Positions 59,090 to 64,000 of a stretch of 64,000 nucleotides of DNA are shown one piece after another. The position numbers and the translations under genes were made by a program. Each line of letters starts with the position of its first letter. The stretch's first letter is position 1. A model generated the notes under the pieces. The model did no database searches and was not told the origin of the DNA. It worked only from the letters and a program-made list of their open reading frames with translations. Source of the stretch: Lepeophtheirus salmonis (Eukaryota > Arthropoda > Copepoda > Siphonostomatoida > Caligidae); the NCBI RefSeq assembly GCF_016086655.4, contig NC_052137.2:34926007-34990006 (forward strand), in the 5' to 3' direction.

Positions 59090-59825
59090 TAATTAGTTTG
59101 TTTACAAAACAATCAGGAGTAACGCCATCTTGTTGCAAAATAATACAACTGCCTGAGTGATAACAATGTTTGATACGTTTACTATTTTTAAATGGAGAAT
59201 AAGTAGTATTGGATCAGTCCTAGGACTGATCGCTTGATCAGTCTTTTTCCCCTCTCCTTTCAGTCTTTCCCCTCCCGTCTTTTCAGTCTATTTTTTTTAA
59301 TCAGGGGGATCTATTTCACCATTCAACAGTCGTAAGGACTGATACATTGGTCCTTCAGTCCTACTTCCATAGCTATCTTTTTATTTTATTCACTCATACC
59401 TATGATTGAAGAATATAATAACTAAGAAAATAATGATTGATAGCTAGAACGTATGAAAATACGTTCTAGTCACACATCTCCTACAAGTATCTTGTCTCTT
59501 TGAAAGAGGTTATGAATTATGATGTAACTTCAACGACTCAAATGACGTAGTACGTAGTAACTCCTTAATTTCGGCTATTGTAGCTTCTTCAAAAAACCAT
59601 TAAGGACCGGTCTTTGGACTAACAAATTTTATTAGGGCCGGACTGATAGGACTGTAGTCTTTTTAGTTGTTTTTTTAAGACTGATCCAACACTAGTTATG
59701 AGGGTTGTTTGCGTATATTAGTATGTAAACTAAATGAAAGAGAGTAGGGCCATCTTACGGGAAAATAATGCAACTCCTCAAATGGTAACATTATTTAATA
59801 GAAAATGTAGATGTATATGAGTCAC
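59090..59825. repeat. Local direct repeat either side of the B-type MITE
   Basis: CGCCATCTTGTTGCAAAATA then ATACAACTGCCTGAGTGATA (59123-59162) resembles GGCCATCTTACGGGAAAATA then ATGCAACTCCTCAAATGGTA (59748-59787). About 80 bp can be aligned. The MITE lies between the two copies. Confidence 0.55.
59204..59694. mobile_element. B-type MITE, 491 bp, with central hairpin
   Basis: The left end is TAGTATTGGATCAGTCCTAG. The right end is AAGACTGATCCAACACTA, whose reverse complement is TAGTGTTGGATCAGTCTT. CTAGAACGTA (59444-59453) pairs with TACGTTCTAG (59460-59469) almost exactly at the element's centre. AGTCCT/GGACTGA words repeat throughout. No coding frame. Confidence 0.8.
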
Positions 59826-61860
59826 TTAGTCACTATTAAAATAATTATCAACCCTTGACATTTTTTTAAGCAACAAGCTACAGACTGTCACACCACCTTC
59901 CCGATGCTAAATATATTTTTCTTTGTTCATGCCTCATAGAGATTTTCGTTTTTTATTGATTTTAGTTGAGGATTGTTTTTAGATTGAAACACAACATTTC
60001 CTTGAGCAGTTTCTTAGTATCTTGAATAGGCTTATGAGCTCCAAATATGTATTTCATATGTGTTATTATATTTTGAAACTAAAAAGTCATCTTTTAAAAA
60101 AAAAAATCATTTCATTTTTTCTAGACATACTGACTACAACTATGTACAATGTGAATAAAAATTCTAGACATTTAACATAAGTCTCCTGTCGATTTCCGTT
60201 TCCGGCTTGAGGTATTCTTAATCCAGATTAAACCTCCTCATCATTGATTTTGTTTCACTCTCTTCGTCTACTACTACTCTTGTGTTGTTTATTATTGTGG
60301 GTATTTTACGAAACAACAGGTAAAATAAAACTGTCTGACATTTTTTGTTCTCAAAAAAAAAGAAATTGAATATCTTCTACATAACCCCTATATATTATCC
60401 CTATTTATTCCGTTTCTTTGCGTAAAGAAATACCTAAATACAAGGTATAATAAAGGATGCGTAGATTATTGCTCTGTGGAATATTGTCATTAGAAAATTG
60501 ACCACAATTATACTACATTTGTAGTGACTCATCTACTTGTCAAACCATCTATACAAATGGGTCTGACCCATCGAAGGATTTTTTGATAATCTTCCAATCT
60601 CCAGACGGTCAACAATAAAATAACTCTCATAATTCCCCAATTGCTCCCCAAGAACACATGATTTGTGTATAATAACCACGGGACCTTGAAACAAGAACTG
60701 TAAAGGACTTCCTCAAATTTCTCAATACTTTTTACAATGGCAGTTTCGATCCGCTATTTATGTTCAACAGTTTCTCTACTGATAGAAAAACTAAAAGACT
60801 CCCGGGAAATAGTGGACATATAGTCGAAGAGAAGCATGTTTTTTCTTTCTCTTTGTTGATTGGCTAAATATGGTCATCTGCCATCAGGTCTATTTTCAAG
60901 GCCTTAAATGCAATTCATGTACTACTTTGTGTGTTTAAATTCACTATTTATAATAATTAAGCAATACTTTTTAATGGTAATTATCATATTTTTCATAAGT
61001 GTAACGTGTAGTGCAGTGTATTGTAATAATATATCAACTTTGACTAAAAAGTATCATGGTTTATCGATCAGGAAAAGGTTTAATTTTCCTTAAGACATCA
61101 ATTAAAGAATATTGTGGATCAATGGCAGCATAATTTCGAATTGGAATCCTACCAAAGACTCGAGAGTTTGCCAAGTATTATAGTAAACAATTTTTTACTA
61201 TGTGAGGTATGTCAAAATTAAATTAACGGGTTGTTTTATAAGGATGTCACAGGGCTCCCTATTCTTATTATTCATACTTAAATGATTGCTTTAGTCTCAC
61301 TAAAGAATCGATATTTCTGTAGAAGTATCCATAAGAATGGTGACTTTTGGTACATAATGCATATTTTCCTTTATTTGAACATTCCAAGATAAAAAACAAC
61401 AAAATCTCCCGTTTAATTTAAACAAAAAAAAAGTGGAAGTATGCATGAAATTGTGCAACACATTTCTTGATTATAATTAATTATTATAGTGTAAAAATTA
61501 CATAAGTATTTAATATTTAAAATAAATTCTGTTCTTTTTTAACTTTATATTTATTTGAAAAAAATTAAATTTTTAATTGATTTCTTTATTAAAGATAATA
61601 AAACAAAGTATTAACAATTATTTTTTTTTTAAATAACCATTTTTAATCATGAATCATTAGAAAATAAAAACTATATATTAGTCAGTGCAAGGCTGTAGAT
61701 GTAGACCTAATTTCTTTCCCTCATACTTTTGTTGTTGTTATAGATTTTTTTGTCTGTCCACTCTTTCCCTCGAGTCCTTTAGGAAAAACTATTTACAGAT
61801 CCATATACAGACAGGTAGATAAATCACTATTGCATAAATGCCGGCAATTTTCCATTATAG
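59826..61860. other. No assigned gene
   Basis: A short plus frame near 60706-60870 (DFLKFLNTFYNGSF, LFMFNSFSTDRKTKRLPG) has balanced composition but no ATG and no family I recognise. Poly-A near 60349 and 61423. Confidence 0.35.
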
Positions 61861-61862
61861 AA

Positions 61863-61930
61863 ATATTCCTGAGGACTATTTTCCTATGCCAATATTCTGG
61901 AGGCCAATATTTCTGCTGGTAGTATTTCTG
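61863..61930. repeat. Degenerate 29-nt tandem repeat
   Basis: ATATTCCTGAGG at 61863, ATATTCTGGAGG at 61892 and GTATTTCTG at 61922 recur with a 29-nt spacing. Inner half-units (CTATTTTCCTATGC, CAATATTTCTGCTGG) resemble each other too. Confidence 0.6.
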
Positions 61931-64000
61931 AAACCATATCAATCATACTCTAAGGAATGAAGTGATAAACATATCAATGGAAAAAAGAAAATTATCATCA
62001 TTAATATTGATAAGTTTAAAATTATCTACTTGCGCTCTGATCATCTTTTGACTAGTTTCATTGTTAGCAATGGTGTTTTTGTAGAGAGTTTTCTCCTTGC
62101 ACTCTACAAAAATCCCATTCTTAGTCATTTTTTGATTTAGAGTGTATGAATGAGTGAACATATTTTAGATACATTTAATGTAGTTTAATTAATATTGCAA
62201 CTGACCTTATCTCTAAGACCATGCCCCACGGTCGAAAATTTTTGTGTCTACATGATGAAGAAATCTTTTTAATACAAGCCGCTTAAGAATGTTTATGAAT
62301 TATGTATCAATGGTAATATTATTATGAGAGATGGAAATATGAGCACGTTTGGCTTGGAAATTTTTACTCATCCTTTTAATTTGTATAATTTGCTTCTACA
62401 AGTTACAAGTTGTATAATCAGGTTGTACAAGCTATTTAGCGTATGGCGTTGACAAATTTCCCCCCTATAAGCTGTTTTCTAAAAGCATCGTTTTAGGGGA
62501 ACTGAACGTTGGCTTCGTGTGGATGCAAGGCCAAAACGAATAAATAGTTTACTTTTTCCTCAAAAAATGATACCATGTTTTCGAAATGTTTTTTTATATT
62601 CACCTTATTTCAAAACTGTTTTTTGTATTTGAATTATGAGATAAATTGAATATTAAATAAATATAGGCGATAAATGAAATTCACGGCACTTATTCAATTA
62701 ATACAAACAGGAACAAAAAAAAAATTAAAATGTGAATGAATTTGATCTTTTACAAAATGGAAGCAACTAATAAATTTGAAGAGTTCAAATTTTGACCTCA
62801 TAGTTACTGTTTCTATATATTTAATGTAACTAATAATAAATAAATTTACTGTTCTTTTTTTTAAGTGAGGATTTATTTTACGGCATATTATTCTTATGCG
62901 AAGAAAGGAGAAGTAAAAGTAAGGCCTTGGGATTAGAAATATAAACACAAAGAACTAACGATATACATGAATGATTGAGTAAGATTGTAGCTGACAAAAA
63001 GGGTATGTTATGACGTCACAATTATTTGTATTTTTTATACCATTAATGAAAGGATATTGTAATACAACCAATTAATTTATTTCATTGGGCTTGTGACATT
63101 GAAATCCTAATACACTTTTATACCAAGAGATATACCAATATACATTAATATCTTGACATAGTAGTTTAATGACTTCTCTGGACAAGAGTTGATAAGTCAA
63201 AGCAATTTATCCCAAAAGAAATAACTTTAATAAATTAAAATTGAAGTCACTTTCACGTTCCGATGCTAACTCTGTAACAGGTCGAATCTTAATAAAATTT
63301 CTACCCTTTGCAATAACAGTGATGCTCACTCAGCAGACTAAAGATTTTTATCTACGACAGACTTACTATGTCGAACTGCCAATTGAAGTCCATTTGTCAT
63401 CTCTATGTATTTTATTCTCTATGGTCGGGGAAGAAGAAAATGAAACATTATTCCAATGACGCCACTGAGGTATGACGTGTTGATTATATAATTGTTATGA
63501 AATTTTAATAAATATTGATAAGAATTTTTTAAGTGAAATATTTTTAACTGTATTTAAGAAATGTTTTCAAACAGAAATTAGTAATTTGAGTTTTCCTATC
63601 ATTTTGATAAAAACTATATAATCTCGTTTTCTTTTGTTTTAAGTAAAGTAATTTAAAAATCGTTAGAAATGTGAAGAAATAATATATGTGTTTTTATATT
63701 AGCGTAAACAAACTCTTTAAAATATATGTATATAATAATCTTTTTAGTATTCTAATAAATTAAGCTATAAAACTTATAACTTCCCCCCGTCCCCCCTACC
63801 TCTCCTTACCAAGCCAGCCATTAACATACCCATGAAAAGAATCAAAGGTTAAATATACAATGTACATATATTGGCTATAATACTTAATTTTCCATCAATT
63901 GCCTATTGAAGACTCAAAAATAAAGATAATTACTTTATTTAGGCGTGTAGTTATACATGATTTCATGAAGTTTGAACTTAAAATTAGTGCTTCAATGAAT
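61931..64000. other. No recognised gene
   Basis: The 72-codon plus frame at 63241-63459 and minus frames at 61943-62161 and 62694-62948 have no domains. A CT-rich patch CCCCCCGTCCCCCCTACC lies near 63783-63800. Otherwise AT-rich. Confidence 0.45.

Overview
This is a strongly AT-rich eukaryotic window with no bacterial-style gene order, no operons and no clear intact protein-coding gene. Short open frames, long poly-A/T runs, dense interspersed repeats and decayed Tc1/mariner transposases point to an invertebrate animal. The transposase type (e.g. the VSRALERAGGKSLRR motif near 31.4 kb) resembles elements I recall from caligid copepods such as the salmon louse Lepeophtheirus salmonis. That assignment is from memory and is an inference.

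Layout. 0.3-2.6 kb: a broken copy of an unrecognised Cys/His-motif protein (- strand), then a 5'-truncated non-LTR retrotransposon remnant (+). 3.5-5.1 kb: four copies of an abundant interspersed repeat, here called repeat A. 6.7-7.4 kb: a transposase tail (-) and a 110-bp tandem repeat. 9.4-13.5 kb: repeat A copies and three different Tc1/mariner remnants (+). 15.4-28.1 kb: repeats A, B (TAGTGTTGG termini), C (TATGTGG..GTCAAC termini) and D, including a 79-nt-arm inverted repeat at 19.0 kb. 29.0-31.8 kb: a mariner remnant (+), then a Tc1/mariner-like element (-) with both terminal inverted repeats and TA flanks but a broken transposase. 34-35 kb: a repeat B element with a different repeat (E) inside it. 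37.0-37.6 kb: the second copy of the Cys/His-motif protein. 39.4-42.9 kb: an inverted pair of repeat A and a C element carrying an internally deleted transposase. 44-49 kb: unassigned short frames, an AT-skewed tandem block and the 5' end of a mariner. 49.7-52.7 kb: a 3-kb stretch with nothing recognisable. 53.0-53.6 kb: a transposase remnant (-). 55.5 kb: a short putative membrane-protein frame. 57-60 kb: more repeats and a compact B-type MITE. 60-64 kb: mostly unique AT-rich DNA.

Overall the window reads as an intergenic or intronic transposon graveyard: at least eight transposase remnants and one LINE remnant, all inactivated, plus five or more non-autonomous repeat families. I do not see a working multi-gene system. 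The most interesting items are the two collinear C-X2-C-X8-H-X4-C protein remnants 37 kb apart, the long hairpin at 19.0 kb, the C-family element that may tie a MITE family to its transposase source, and the high-copy repeat A.
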